This document shows, one piece after another, positions 1 through 11,945 of a DNA stretch of 64,000 nucleotides. The stretch covers positions 116,530,501 through 116,594,500 of the forward strand of contig NC_083685.1 of NCBI RefSeq assembly GCF_033118175.1, read 5' to 3'. The notes below the pieces were generated by a model that saw only the letters and a list, made by a program, of their open reading frames with translations, was not told where the DNA came from and ran no database searches. Source of the DNA: Dama dama (Eukaryota > Chordata > Mammalia > Artiodactyla > Cervidae). Position numbers and translations under genes: made by a program. How positions within the stretch are numbered: the stretch's first letter is position 1; each line of letters begins with the position of its first letter.

Positions 1-578
1 GTTCAAAAGTGATGACATATGGCCATTCCCATTCCACTTCAGTGTTGGGGTGGGGGGGCACAAGGGAGAGGGCTGTGGCAAACCAGTGAGCCCCCTCTCA
101 GATGGGCAGGAACCCCAGGAACTGCAGCTGGCTCCCTGCAGGTAACTGGCTTAACATGGACAGGCCTCCCAATGCTTCTGAGAGATGCTGAAGATTCAGA
201 TTTTTATGTGAAATCTCTCCCCTTTTCAATGTTGGCTCACTTGGCTTTCACGTACGGGGAAGGCTGTGTGTGATTTGCCTGTGGGTTATCAGTTTAAAGT
301 ACCTGGGGTAGTCGTTTGGCGCTCAGATCTGGAACTGACCAGTCTCCCTGATCTCCCATCTCTGGTCTGCCCCTTACTAGCTGTGTTATCAAGAGGATTG
401 ATCTCTGAGGTATTTAATACCCCAGTTTTCTTATCTGTCAGATGGAGATAAGAATTTTACCTACTTCTGAGCAGTGCTGTGAGGATTAAGGAGAAAGCCT
501 GGGAAGCCAGTGTCTGGTACCTAGCATGTACATGGTACACAGTCACTTGTATCATTATTTGTGGTCTCTTTCCATAAA

Positions 579-694
579 TGGCACCCCACTCCAGTACTCT
601 TGCCTGGCAAATCCCATGGACGAAGGGGCGTGGTAGGCTACAGTCCATGGGGGTAGCAAAGAGTTGGACACGACTGGGCGACTTCACTTTCACT
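579..694 (+). repeat. Bov-A SINE monomer
   Basis: This is a lone Bov-A unit: ccactccagtactcttgcc, then a tccatggg block, a ttggacacgactgg block and an end in cacttt repeats. The 9-base direct repeat tttccataa flanks it (about 569-577 and 695-703) and looks like the target-site duplication. The tRNA-like head is absent. Confidence 0.85.
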
Positions 695-1387
695 TTCCAT
701 AAGTGCTGGGTGACCATGTGTTGTCATTTGCCTGGGACAGCCGTGACTCAAGCTTGTTGTCATGCTATAATGATTACTGCCTCCCGTTTTCATTCTCAAT
801 ATGAGACAGTAAACTATATGGTCAACTTATATAAGCAAATACTGGCTGATCCTGTTCAAGGCTTGCATAAGGTTTCGTCTCAATGGAAATGTCATGGTTC
901 CAATTGTTTGAATGTTCTTGGACAAATCACTTAACCTTTCTGTGTTTCCGTTTCCACATTCTAAGGGATTGACACGATGACAACTAAGACTTTCTGGTTC
1001 ATATTCATTCTGTCATTTGGCAAACATTTACCATGAGGCCAGACTATGCCAGGCAAATGCCTAGGTCATGGAGAGGCCGGGATACAAGCTGGGCCCCCAA
1101 GGGGCACTTAGCCAATGACAAAGTTATTGTGTTCTGTGAATGGGGGTGGGGATCCTACCCCTTTTTTCTATCTTTGAAAAACTTAGCTAGAAATTGTTCA
1201 TAAAATATTTCTTGTGAATCCAAAGTTTATATTTGAAATCTCAGTTTCTTGCGAACAAGTAATTACATTTCAGTTTAATTCTCCACACGTTTCTTTTATT
1301 GTTGTTTGAAAAAAATTTCACTGTGGAAAATGCAGAAAGGCCTAAAAGAGATTCTTTCTTTTTGTGGATTCTGCAGTAAGCAGTTAC

Positions 1388-1618
1388 TGTGCCTGCATGG
1401 GCAGTCCTGTCCAACTCTTTGGGACCCCATGGACTAGCCCACCAGGCTCCTCTGTTCATGGAACTTTACAGACGAGAATACTGGAGTGGGTTGCCCTTTC
1501 CTTCTCCAGGGACTCTTCTCCGGCCCTCTACCCCCCTACCCCAGGTATGTGCCTGTATCTTCTGCATTCATTGGCAGGGGGCAGGTGGATTCTTTACCAC
1601 CGCACTGCCCTGTGGAGG
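1388..1618 (-). repeat. Bov-tA/Bov-A2 SINE, reverse orientation, degraded
   Basis: The plus strand shows the reverse complement of the Bov-A unit (ctgtccaactctttgggacc, caggctcctctgttcatgg, gaatactggagtgggttgcc) followed by a decayed head ending in a ggtggattctttaccac block. Confidence 0.8.
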
Positions 1619-1704
1619 GTGGGGCGGTTCTAATATTTTACCCTTAAGTTACTGCCTGCACCCCCACACTTCTGCAGCCACTTTGTCGAAAATTAAAACA
1701 ATTT

Positions 1705-1842
1705 TTCTTTTTCTTTTTTTTCTGGCCAGCTGTGACTTGAGGGATCTTAGTTTGCAGACCAGGGATTGATTCTACCCTAACACCTGCCCTACCCCAGCTA
1801 TATTAGCACGGAGTCCTGACCACTGGACTGCCAGGGAATTCC
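1705..1842 (+). repeat. CHR-type tRNA-derived SINE
   Basis: It shows the artiodactyl CHR pattern of ggatcttagtt, then gaccagggattga, then ccactggactgccagggaa, ending near an A-rich stretch. Its middle has diverged from the other copies in the window. Confidence 0.75.
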
Positions 1843-2049
1843 CAAAACTAAGTTTTTTAAAAGTTGCTCTCTCTCAATCTGTCAGGATGTCTGTTCATAA
1901 CTCCTCTCCCTCTTAGCTTATTCCTCCTCAGCCAACCAGGTAGGAAGCCTCTGATCTGGTCCTGACTGGGGCTCACACTCCTGTCCGTGGTTTTATAAAA
2001 TAATCTGCTGACGACTCCCACAGATAAATAAGACAAGTGTGGCCTCTCA

Positions 2050-2870
2050 GGGGCCATCGGGCCTGCGTCCACGAGTAGGTGGGCACTGCTGTCGGACTGC
2101 GATCACGGAGAGGGGCCGGAGATTGCTGGGCCTCGGCTGGAGACGCCCTCGCCCACGCGCCCTCCGTCCAGGCGCAAATGCGCAGCTGGGCCCGGCTCCA
2201 ACCCGGGGTCCTGACTCCTGCTCTTCGCTGGCCGGTCAGTGAGGTTGGATTGTGCTGGCCCAGAAAGCCACTTCCTGCCGCGACCAGAGCCGGCCGTTGT
2301 TGTGAAAGTTGCCCCCCGGGGGAGGAAGTGGCTTTGGGCTGTTTATTTTGGCTGCAGTCAAGCAGACGGCGCCGCCGGGGGCCGCGGACCCGGGGTTCGC
2401 AGAGCTGGGCTGGGGAGCCGGGCGGACCTCGGGGCCATGGCGGGGCGGGGTGAGGGTGCGTGTGGGGGAGGTCAGCGCCCAAACGCCCGGGACGCGCGGC
2501 GGGGATGGGGGCGCGGGCGTGGGGTGGGGTCGCATCACGGAGGGAGGGCGCACGGACTAGGTTGGGGGGGCACTGCGGGGGCGGGAGGGCGCCTCGCAGA
2601 GCCCGGGTTTAGGAAGGAGGGGTGCAGCGGCCGGAGATCCGAAACTCCAAGGACGGGCAGGTCCCAGCATCTCAGGTCCTGGAGGCGAGTGTGAGGGAAG
2701 ACGGGGTCCAGGTGGCCCACCCCGGGGATGCTCTGGTGAGGAAGAGACGTGGGGACCGGGCAGGGGAGCCAGGCCCCGGGAGGTGCCCGTGAGCAGAGGT
2801 TGCCCGGTCCTCCAAGAGGTTGTGGGCGCAATTAGGCTCGGCAACCCCCGCCCCTGCTAGCCTTCCTACA
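2050..2870. promoter_or_regulatory. CpG-rich block inside MRC2 intron 1
   Basis: This block has many CpG dinucleotides and long G/C runs, unlike the sequence on either side. Examples are gcgccgccgggggccgcgg near 2370 and cgcccgggacgcgcggcgg near 2485. At 2437 an ATG in good context (G at -3, G at +4) opens a four-codon frame that runs into the donor G|gtgagg at 2449/2450. The ORFs that cross the block are not recognisable proteins. A CpG island serving as an alternative promoter or enhancer is a reasonable inference but is not proven. I do not see the MRC2 signal peptide here. Confidence 0.5.
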
Positions 2871-3221
2871 GGACGCGGCCTGGGAAAGGATAAGCCGAAG
2901 AGATCCTGACCTTCAGTGCCAGCAGGGGATGAGATCAAACATCTCTAAAGCGCCCGAGGGTGGAGGTGGGGTGGGGTGGTGGTGGGGAGGTTGGGGCTGG
3001 TGAGGATTTGCCTCCCAGAGAACCCTGGGGGCAGCCCCACTCAGCTGGCGCCGAGGGTGGGAGTAGGGGGCACTCAGGCAGAGCCATGGGAGGATGAAAG
3101 TAGCCTTTACAAAATTTACCTGAATTCCCTTCCCCTCTTCACTGTGCACCGTTCTTGTGCATTTATTAGGTGACAAACCCATCGTCTGCTAGAGTCTGCT
3201 TTAACATCCTAGTAGAACACC

Positions 3222-3430
3222 GTGTGGCTCAGTGGTAAAGAATCTGCCTGCAGTGCGGGAACCGTGCGTGCTGGGGGTTCAGTCCCTGGGTGGGGAGGAT
3301 TCCCTGGAGGAGGGAATGGCAACCCACTGCAGTATTCTTGCCTGGAGAATCCCATGGACAGAGGAGCTTGGTGGACTGCAGTCCATGGGGTCGCATAGAG
3401 TTGGACATGACTGAAGTGACCGAGCGCACA
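3222..3430 (+). repeat. Bov-tA SINE
   Basis: It has a tRNA-like head (gtggctcagtggtaaagaat, gttcagtccctgggt) followed by a Bov-A body (gcagtattcttgcctggaga, tccatggggtcgcatagagt) and ends around gaccgagcgcaca. Confidence 0.9.
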
Positions 3431-3564
3431 TGCAAAGCAGTGTATCACATTGTGGAACACAGACATTTTAAGGGAAGAGAAGAGCGTGTCTAGAAATGAA
3501 TGATGGAGGAGGCTCCCCTTGGGTGGAGGAGCTGAGAGAGAGAGACATTGCATGACACTGCACC

Positions 3565-3580
3565 CATGCGCGCGCGCGCG

Positions 3581-3625
<45 letters not shown>

Positions 3626-3633
3626 GCGCGTGT
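3565..3633. repeat. (CG)n(CA)n(CG)n alternating tract
   Basis: A pure alternating pyrimidine-purine run of 69 bases made of a GC block, an AC block and a second GC block. It explains the apparent Arg-Ala and Thr-His reading frames on both strands. Such tracts are classic candidates for Z-DNA and for length polymorphism. Confidence 0.95.
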
Positions 3634-4861
3634 CAGCAGAACCTGGGGTGGAGTGGGAGTGCTGCCGGATGTGTTTAGTTTTGTCACAGGCTCTGTAAGC
3701 AGTGGAAGGCCAGCACTTTGGCCTGGCTGGAGTGGAGGAGCTGGGCGGGAGGATGGAGAGTGTGAAAAGCCTGGAGGGTGGACGGTCCGTCGGGAGAAGT
3801 CCACACTAATCCCAGGATTTTGGTGGGACTCTCCTGCCCTCCATGGAAGGAATGCGCTGCCTCCCGCCACCCTCAGGTCCAGTGTGCGAGCTGGGACATG
3901 GACACTGCCTCTAGTAGAGAGAGGTGCAGGGTGGGGTGCCCGGGTCCCCAGGGCTGGCCCCTCAGCAGGGCGGGGCAGGCAGCTTGTGCTGACTCAGACA
4001 TTTCCAAGCCTGGCCTCAGGGCCCAGCGGCTCATTGAAAACAGCTGCTCCTTTTGGCGGGCGGCCCCACGGGCGGGCGGCCCCTGGCTCTCCCTGGGATG
4101 ACCCCTGGCCTTTGCATGGCCTGGGGAGGGGTACCGATGGGGGAGAGAGGGGTGCCGATGGTGGGGGAGAGGGGTGAGGCCCAGTGACCAGAAGCGCCCC
4201 CTGCCATGCCGTCTGGGACCAAATCTGGTCAGCTTCCCCCCGCCCGCTACCTGGTCCCTGGTCCCCAGCTCTCTAGGAGCTGAGCCAGACTGGTCACTGG
4301 GTCCCCAGTCTTTGCTCCTCCATGCCCCAACTTGGAACCTTCTCCGTGTCCTTGACTCTGCTTGTGCCTTTCAGGGTTTTGTTTGACATGCCTCTCATTC
4401 AGTAGATGTTTCTGGAGAGCCTGCTGCGTGCCAGGCCTTGTGCTAGAATGAACTTCCCCTCCACTTCCTTTAGCATGATGTCTTCAGCTTGTAATGGGGA
4501 GCAGCCGTCTTATCCGAGGTCAGACCTCTGGCTGCCTCCACTGCTGGGCTGAGTCCCGGAGGCTGTCGGGACAGCTGGGAGGCTTGCTCCTGAGAGAGAG
4601 ACAGTGTGAGCCTCTGCGCTTGGCCTCAGGACCAGCCCACTGTGTATACTTTGCAGCAGACGGAAAAGGAAAGGAGGCCACGGTGACCCTCAGCCAGGAG
4701 GGAGGAGATGGAGTTACTCAATGTAGGGCAAGTAGCTTTGAAACCCAGTTACCTCTGAGCACAGAAGTAAACTTCCAGGGTGATGCCCTGGATGTCTGAG
4801 AAGCAGAGACTCCACACCAGAAAGATTCCATCAGTTACCTGGAAAATCATTCCTATCCACT

Positions 4862-5245
4862 TTAATTGATGCTTTTGAACTGTGGTGCTGGAGAAGACTC
4901 TTGAGTGTCCCTTGGACAGCGTGGAGATCAAACCAGTCAATCCTAAAGGAAATCAACCATGAATATTCATTGGATGGACTGATCCTGAAGCTCCAATACT
5001 TTGGCCATCTGATGCGAAGGGCTGACTCATTGGAAAAGACCCTGATGCTGGGAAAGACTGAAGGCAGGAAGAGAAGGGGATGACAGAGGATGAGATGGTT
5101 GGATGGCCATCACCAACTCAATGGACAAGAGTTTGAACAAACTCCAGGAGATGGTGAAGGATGGGGAAGACTGGCCTGCTGTAGTTTATGGGGTTGCAGA
5201 GAGTCAAACACAACTTAGCAGCCGAACAACAAGAACAACCCAAAC
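4862..5245 (+). mobile_element. BovB (RTE) LINE 3' fragment
   Basis: It matches the 3' end of the ruminant BovB retrotransposon: ctccaatactttggccatct, gaccctgatgctgggaaaga, a gatgagatggttggatgg block and a ccaactcaatgga block. The reading frame is broken. A second copy of the same region is at about 43110-43575. Confidence 0.85.
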
Positions 5246-6065
5246 CATGCAGTATGAATTAGACCTGATGGTTTCGCACATGTTGTTATATTGCCTGTAA
5301 CTTTTTCATGACTTGGTTTGTGAGTTCTGCCTTTCCAGGTTCGCTGTAAACATCTTGAGGGCAGAAACCATATCCTTGATTTCCCTGTAGTACCTCGTTC
5401 AGTGCTTCACAAAAACTTGTCATTGTCACGAATGAGAAAACCCCGGGGGGAGCAGCCAGAAAAGTGGTCAGGAGGATGGGGGGGGGCGGGGTCCAGCCTC
5501 CAAACACCTCCTGTGACGTGGCCCAGATGCAGCCACCAGCCCAAGCAGCCCATCACTGGTCTGACGGTCAGAGGGCACCCGGGTACCATGCCTCCAGGGG
5601 AGTCAAGAGCATGGACCCGTGTTCCGGACTGGGAGAAAGGCTCTGACTCCAGGACCTAGGGCTGTGTGTTTATCAGGATTCTTTGGTTACAAGGACAAAA
5701 TCCTGATGCAAACCAGCTCAGCACAAAAAAAGAAAAGAGAGAGAGAAATGTGGCTGCAAACGATCCTGAATGATGCATGGAGCAGAGGAAGAGCTGCAAG
5801 AATTCAGGGACGGGCTGGACATTCTACACCCTGGGCACTCACTCCCCTTCCTTCCATCTCTCAGCTCTGTGTCTCTTCCCATAGTATCCCTTCCTTGCCT
5901 ACAGCAGAAAGGTCTTTTCCTCTTGGTAGGAAACGTGGCTATTGGCAGCCCCAGATTAGACAGGGGACCTCAGTGTTCCGGGAGGCACTCTGGTCAGCCT
6001 TGTTTAAGTGCGAGTCACTGTGGCCTGGGAATGGGCATGATTATTGGCCAGTAATAAGCCTCACC

Positions 6066-6395
6066 GGCTTCCCTGGTAACTCAGCTGGTAAAGAATCTGC
6101 CCGCAATGCAGGAGACCCTGGTTTGATTCCTGGGTCAGGAAGATCCCCTGGAGAAGGGATAGGCTGCCCACTCCAGTATTCTTGGGCTTTCCTGGTGGTT
6201 CAGACAGTAAAGAATCCTCCTATGCAAGAGACTTGGGTTTAATCCCTGGGTCAGGAAGATCCCCTGGAGGAGGTCATGGCAACCCACTCCAGTATTCTTG
6301 CCTTGGAAAATCCCCATGGACAGGGGAGCCCGGCAGACTACAGTCCATGGGGTCGCAAAGAGTCGGACACGACTGAGCGACCTAGCACCGCACAG
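6066..6395 (+). repeat. Bov-tA SINE with duplicated head
   Basis: Two tRNA-like heads stand in tandem (ttccctggtaactcagctgg at about 6068 and ttcctggtggttcagacagt at about 6188). Each is followed by a ccactccagtattcttg block, and the second runs on into a full Bov-A body ending near tgagcgacctagca. This is a compound or head-duplicated copy. Confidence 0.85.
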
Positions 6396-8289
6396 CACAA
6401 TGAGCCTGGTGCCCACTCAGCCAGAGACACAGGAAAATTCTTGATAAATAAGAAGGGGAAGAGGACGGGAAGTTTGCTGGGCAGACAAAACAAAGATCAG
6501 AGACTGTGGGCGGCTCCACGAGGTCAGGGATTCTGTTACCCTCTCCGCATGTTCCACGCAGAGCCTGGCCCCTGTACAGCGACAGGCTGGGTTGTATCTG
6601 TGTGGCTCAGCCCTGCACCCTCAGGCCTGGCACCCTGCCCGGCACCCGTGAGGTTCTCAGGGAATATTTGTTGAACAAATAAATGCATGACGTGCAGTTG
6701 GCGCTCCATGCATGGTTACCTGCCTGGCTTCATTCATTTGTTCACTGCCTGAACAAGTGCACTGTGACCCACACCTGGGTGCCTGGTGTGGTGGTGTTGG
6801 GGTGACCATCCAGATACGGGGGGCCGTCCTTGTCCTCTCTGAGGACCCTACAAGGTCCCAGTGAGGGCCACTTCCACTATCTCCACAGCCACCGAGGCTC
6901 TCAGGCGAGAGGGCTGGGTAAGGGTGGAGGGGGCCTTCTTGGGGTGGGGGAGCCTTCCCGTGATGGGGGTGCATCAGGTGTTCGCTTTGAATTCCTCCTG
7001 CCACCTCCCGTGTGCCTGCGGAGAGCAGAGCTCGGATGACGGTACAGAGTCAGTTCCCAAAATGCCTGGTTTCCTTCCCATCCCTTGAGCATCTTTAGCT
7101 TGGCCAAGCCTGGGCCTCATCTCTGCTTCCACTGGCCCCTGGAGAAACAGCTTTCTTTCTGGGAGGACCCAGACCCACCCCTCAACTCTGGGTGGAAAAT
7201 ACTCTTCCCCAGAGGCCCCCAGCCCCCTCCTTGGCAAAGCCCCAGGGTTCCACTGCTAAGAATTCCCCTCCGCCTCCCCGCTGCTCCCAAATTCCTTTTC
7301 CTTTTCTCATTTGCTGCCAAGGCAGTGCTGTGACTCACATCCCTCACCTTCTGCCTCCTCTGGATCCTCAGTGACTTTAGAGTCCGAAGGCCCAGCTCCC
7401 TCCACTGCCCCCAGACACCTGGGCTTGAAGGGCTTGTCTGCCCTTGTCTCCTGCTGTGTCCAGACCCACCGTCTCTACCTGGGACGGTGCTGTGTGTCTC
7501 CTCGGGTTCCTGGCGTTGCCTGGGACGTATGCAGGGAGAGACGGGTCATTGAACCCAGGCCCTCGGACGGCAGAGGGAGGAGGGGCTTGCAGCAGTGACC
7601 CAGGTGACAGAGGAGGAAGCTGAGGCCTTGACGGTGCTGTGCTTGGGCGTCCTGCTCTCTTCCCCTCTGGGCCTCAGTTTCTTCATCTGTCCAGTGGTGG
7701 GAAGGTGGCGTCTCCTGACCACGTGGCCTCTTTTGGACCCTTCACTTGCCCCTGGTTACAACTGCATGCCTGCTGAAGTGGAAGTGCCGTGCCTGGGTTT
7801 TCTGGTTGGGGAGGAAGGGAAGACACTGGCCCCTGGGCTGCTTTCTGCTCCTGTGATGTTTTGGGCTGCGTGTCCAGCCCCGTCTCTAAGATCACCCATA
7901 AAAGCCAGTACTGCTTTCTCCCTTTTCCAGTCCTGGACCTTTTCCCTCCCCCTGCCAAGGGTTACTTTCTGTTGCTGACTGTCCTCGCTGGAGTGGAGTT
8001 TCTGAGAAACAAATGCCCAATTCAGTCAAACGCTCGGGCAGGCCTGGATGGAGTCCTGGGCCAGTCTGCGGTTCCTGGAGAGGAGCTGGAAGGGAAGGAG
8101 CAGATTAGGCCTGGGGGCGACGGGGAAGGCTTCGCTGTGGTGGTCACGTTTGTTGGTCCTTCAGGAAGTCACCTGTGTCTTGCCCAAAGAGGACCCCCGC
8201 CCTGGTGTCATCAAAGAATAGAGTGACCAGTGTCCCTCACCACCAGCCTTCCCACTCTGGAGTTTGTTTGTTTCTTTTTTAAATTCTAA

Positions 8290-8486
8290 CATTTTTTTAA
8301 AAGTTTTATTATTTATTTATTTGGCTGCACAGGTCTTAGTTGCATCTCACAGGATCTTTGATCTTCGTTATAGCATGAGAACTCTTAGTTATGGCATGTG
8401 GGGTCTAGTTCCCTGACCAGGGATCAAACCTGGGCCCCTTGCAATGGGAACGTGGAGTTTTAGCCACTGGACCGCCAGGGAAGCTG
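8290..8486 (+). repeat. CHR-type SINE
   Basis: A ttatttatttggctgcac lead is followed by cttagttgcatctcacagg, ccctgaccagggatcaaacc and cactggaccgccagggaag, the full CHR layout. Confidence 0.85.
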
Positions 8487-8961
8487 CCCACTGTGGAGTT
8501 TCAACATGGAGTGACAGGAGCTGTGGGTGCTCTGTTTTAGTGAAATTGATTTGGCAGCTGGGACGAGGAGCAGAAAGTTTAGGTTGGTTGTGATTGTTAT
8601 CTAGGCATGGAATTCATTCATTCATTCTTCATTTGTTCATTTGTTATTTTATTAAGCAGTACCGTCTGTCGGGTGGAGTTACAGGTACTGAGGATACAGT
8701 GTGAAGATGAAGTCTTGGAAACTTCTGAACAAGACGGGAGACAGAAAATAAACAAAACCATGTTAGTTCATGAGCTCTGGTTCTGGAAATAGAAGGTTAG
8801 CTTGTATTAGTCTGGTTCTGTGGCCAAAAGTCCTTATCAGTTAATGATAAAACAAAATACAGTGGTTCAGGAGCAGTCAAAACCAGGCAGAGGCCAGGGA
8901 GGAAACAGTCCTTGAGAGAAAAGATGAAGATGAGGTGAGTGGTTCATTTAAGCAGCTTTTT

Positions 8962-9180
8962 GGCTTCCCTGGTGGCTCAGACGGTAGGGAATCTGCCTGC
9001 AATGCAGGAGACCAGTGTTCAATCCCTGGGTGGGTGAGATCCCCTGGAGAGGAGAAGGGCTGCCCGCTGCAGTATTCCTGCCTGGAGAATTCCATGGACA
9101 GAGGAGCCTGGCGAGCTACAGTCTATGGAGTCGCAAAGAGTTGGATATGACTGAGTGACTCTTTTCAGCTTTTCACTTTC
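8962..9180 (+). repeat. Bov-tA SINE
   Basis: It opens with ggcttccctggtggctcaga and carries the Bov-A body through gagtcgcaaagagttggata, ending in a pyrimidine-rich tail of cactttcc type. Confidence 0.9.
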
Positions 9181-10025
9181 CTCCTGAGAACACTGCCCAG
9201 TTTGAGGAGCTCCAAAAGAACGGGGCAGCTTTACTGGGCAGAGTGTGGGGCTACCAGAAAAGCTAAAAATCGAGAGGGAAAATCCTAGAAAGGCAAGAGA
9301 TGTCCTCATACAAATTCTCCTCAAATATTTGGAAACTGTGCTTGGGCAGAGGGACGCTTTAGGGAACCCAGCAAGAAAGAGCAGTGGGGAAGAAGAGATT
9401 GCAGTTGCTGCTAAGAAGACATGAGTTTGGAATTCAAGTTCCACTGAGTTAGAGGAGCTTGGCAATTGCCTAAGGTTTTCTTTTGAAATGCTAGAAGGGC
9501 CTCACCTTATGATTACACCCAAGGTTAAGGGCCACACCTTAAGACTGAACTAAAAACCCGAACAGCCCCACCCTAGCAAAACCAAGCCCCTGCAGAATCA
9601 GGACGATCTACCAGCAGTTTAACTGCCTGCCACAACAAAACTCCACATTCTTTTAAGGAAGATAATGCGCCAGACTCCCTATAACATGTCATCCACAAGT
9701 CCAATATGCAATAATAATAATACAAAAGAAACAGGCTCCTGGTAACATTATCCACTATGTCCAGTATGTAATAAAATTTACTATACATGCAAACAGCAGG
9801 AATAATCAACAGAAAAAATAGTCAGCAGACCCAGACTCACAGATAGCTCAGATGTTGGGAAAATGTCAGATAACAATAAATGCTGGGGAGAGAATTTGCT
9901 AGAGAGTAACTGCGACTACTTTAGATAAGGAAGTCAGAGAAGGCCTCTCTAAAGATGTGACATTTTTAATACCAATCTCAGGCCAGTTAAATCAGTCTCT
10001 GGAGTGGTACCTGGGCACCTGCGTT

Positions 10026-10156
10026 GTTTATTTTTTGCTGCACCGTGTGGCATGCAGGAGCATGTGGGATCTTAGTTCCCCGACCAGGGATTGAACCCAT
10101 GCCCCCTGCATTGGGAATGCAGAGTCTTAACCAGTGGACCACCGGGCAAGTCCCCA
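10026..10156 (+). repeat. CHR-type SINE
   Basis: It carries the markers gctgcaccgtgtggcatgca, ccccgaccagggattgaacc and accagtggaccaccgggcaa. Confidence 0.85.
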
Positions 10157-10739
10157 GGATGTGACTTTTTTTTTTTTCTGAAATGTGAAATGACAGACAG
10201 AGGAAGCAGTGCAAAGGCCCTGAGGCAGGAAAGAGTCAGGCCTGTTCAAGGAAGGGCAAGGAGGTCCGTGCAACTTAAGTAAGGGGGAGTAGTGTGATCT
10301 GAGATTAGACTGGTTAGCAGGACCAGAACATGTGGGATCTGATGGCTCATAGCAAGGAGTTTGAATTTAATTTATAGAATGATGAATTGCCTTTGAAGGC
10401 AGGAGAGAGACTAACATGACATATTGCTTTTTCTTTTGCTTTGAGAGAAGCTGTCATTTCAAATATTTAACAGCCAATTACATTTCATTTGTTTTAGCTG
10501 TGTATACCTGTCTTTTACTCATTTTCTACTATATTGGTGCCATTTTACTCCTAATTTATTATAGTTTTTTGTAGAAGCTGTTCTCATTTTAGGGAATAAA
10601 CTATTTGCCTCTAGTAAGTTACATATATTTTTGTCACTTGAATTCTGATTGTTTCATAGCATTTTTTGTGCCATGAAAAAAATTATGTTACTGAACTTAC
10701 CACTGTTTGCTTTACGACTTTCAACACGCCGGTATTATT

Positions 10740-10860
10740 ATTATTTTTAAAAATATTTATTTGACTGCTCCAGGGCATAGTTGCAGCATGTGGGATCTAG
10801 TTCCCTGACCAGAGATTGAACCTGAGCCCCCTGCATTGGGAGCAGAGAACACTCCAATAT
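10740..10860 (+). repeat. CHR-type SINE, truncated
   Basis: The block tagttccctgaccagagatt, followed by gaacctgagccccctgcatt, marks a CHR copy whose 3' end is lost in an A/T-rich run. Confidence 0.75.
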
Positions 10861-11074
10861 TATTAAAAAAAAATTTTTTTTTTTTTAGAACTTATTTATC
10901 TTTAAAAGATCATGCTGCTTGGCCATGATGAATGACTTGCAGAGGGAGGACAAGGCCAGCATGATGGAACAGAAAGGTCTTGGGGTTTGGACTCAGAAGA
11001 TGGGAGGCCAGATTTCAGCCTCAAGACTTTGGTCCAACTCTTATACTACCCATAGTCAAATTCTTTGCCTGTAG

Positions 11075-11250
11075 TATGGAATCATCATCATCAGTAACGT
11101 TTATGGTGCTCTTATTATGTGCTGGACCCTGTTCCAAACACTTTACATGTATTATTTCATTTAACCTTTACAATAGTTTCATGATGAGGGAGCTAAACAA
11201 TGCACCCAACTCACACATTAAATGGCACAGCTGGGGTCTGAACCCTGCCC
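11075..11250 (+). repeat. MIR element
   Basis: It shows the MIR core layout: a tattatgtgctgg block, then ccaaacactttacatgtatt, a tcatttaacctttacaa block and a ggcacagctggggtctgaacc-like end. This is an old mammal-wide SINE. Confidence 0.75.
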
Positions 11251-11504
11251 GTCAGACTCATGCTTTTCAGGCATGAAAATTATCCTGAAGAGCCAGTGGC
11301 TGGTGGATGCAGAAGTGCTTTGGAGCCTGGGATGTGCTGTGTGTGTGTGTTGTTGTACTCAGTGGCAGCTAGGGCACAAAATGTGATGTCACAGAGACCT
11401 GGGTTTGCTTCCTGGCTGTGTGATACCATGACTGGTCACTTTGTGGCTCAAACACATGTCAGTTCCTTTCTCTCCCTTTCTCTCTCTCAAAACCTTAAAG
11501 ATAC

Positions 11505-11945
11505 AATAAAAGCCTTGAGATACAATTCACATCTCGTAAAACTCACCCATTTAAAATATGCCTTTAATTGGGTTTTAGTATGTTCACAGAATTGTGCAAC
11601 TATCATGACAATCTAATTTTATTTTTTAAACGATTGGGTTTATTTATTTATTTGTCTGCTCTGGGTCTTAGTTGAGCAAGAGGGATCTTCAGTCTTTGCC
11701 CTGGCATGCGAACTCTTAGTTGCAGCATATAGGATCTAGTTCCCTTGGCCAGGAATCGAACCTGGGCCCTCTGCACTGGGAGCGCAGAGTCTTAGCCACT
11801 GGACCACCAGGGAAGTCCCATGGCAATTTGATTTTAGAACATTTTCATTACCCCCTAAAGAAACCCTGTGCTTTTTCTTAGCCACTCCCCATTCCCATTA
11901 CCCAACCTAGCCCCAGGGAACCACTGATCTACCTCCTATAAATTT
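11505..11945 (+). mobile_element. Ancient L1 3'UTR, split by a SINE
   Basis: The pieces at about 11505-11625 (gatacaattcacatctcgta, ttcacagaattgtgcaacta) and 11822-11945 (attttcattaccccctaaag, actccccattcccatt) belong together as an old mammalian L1 tail. A CHR SINE sits between them. Confidence 0.7.
11630..11820 (+). repeat. CHR-type SINE nested in an L1 tail
   Basis: It has the CHR markers cttagttgcagcatatagga and ccactggaccaccagggaag. The flanks caatctaatttta and caatttgatttta resemble each other and look like a decayed target-site duplication, which supports insertion into the older L1. Confidence 0.85.

Noticed and set aside
2239..2694. MRC2 exon 1 with the signal peptide
   Set aside because: No frame in the CpG-rich block encodes a hydrophobic leader followed by the expected junction. 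The open frame there lacks an upstream ATG.
3490..4177. ORFs with Arg-Ala and Thr-His repeats on both strands
   Set aside because: They are translations of the CG/CA dinucleotide tract and not proteins.
5619..6242. 207-codon plus-strand ORF
   Set aside because: Its second half is a translation of Bov-tA SINE heads and the first half has no recognisable similarity.
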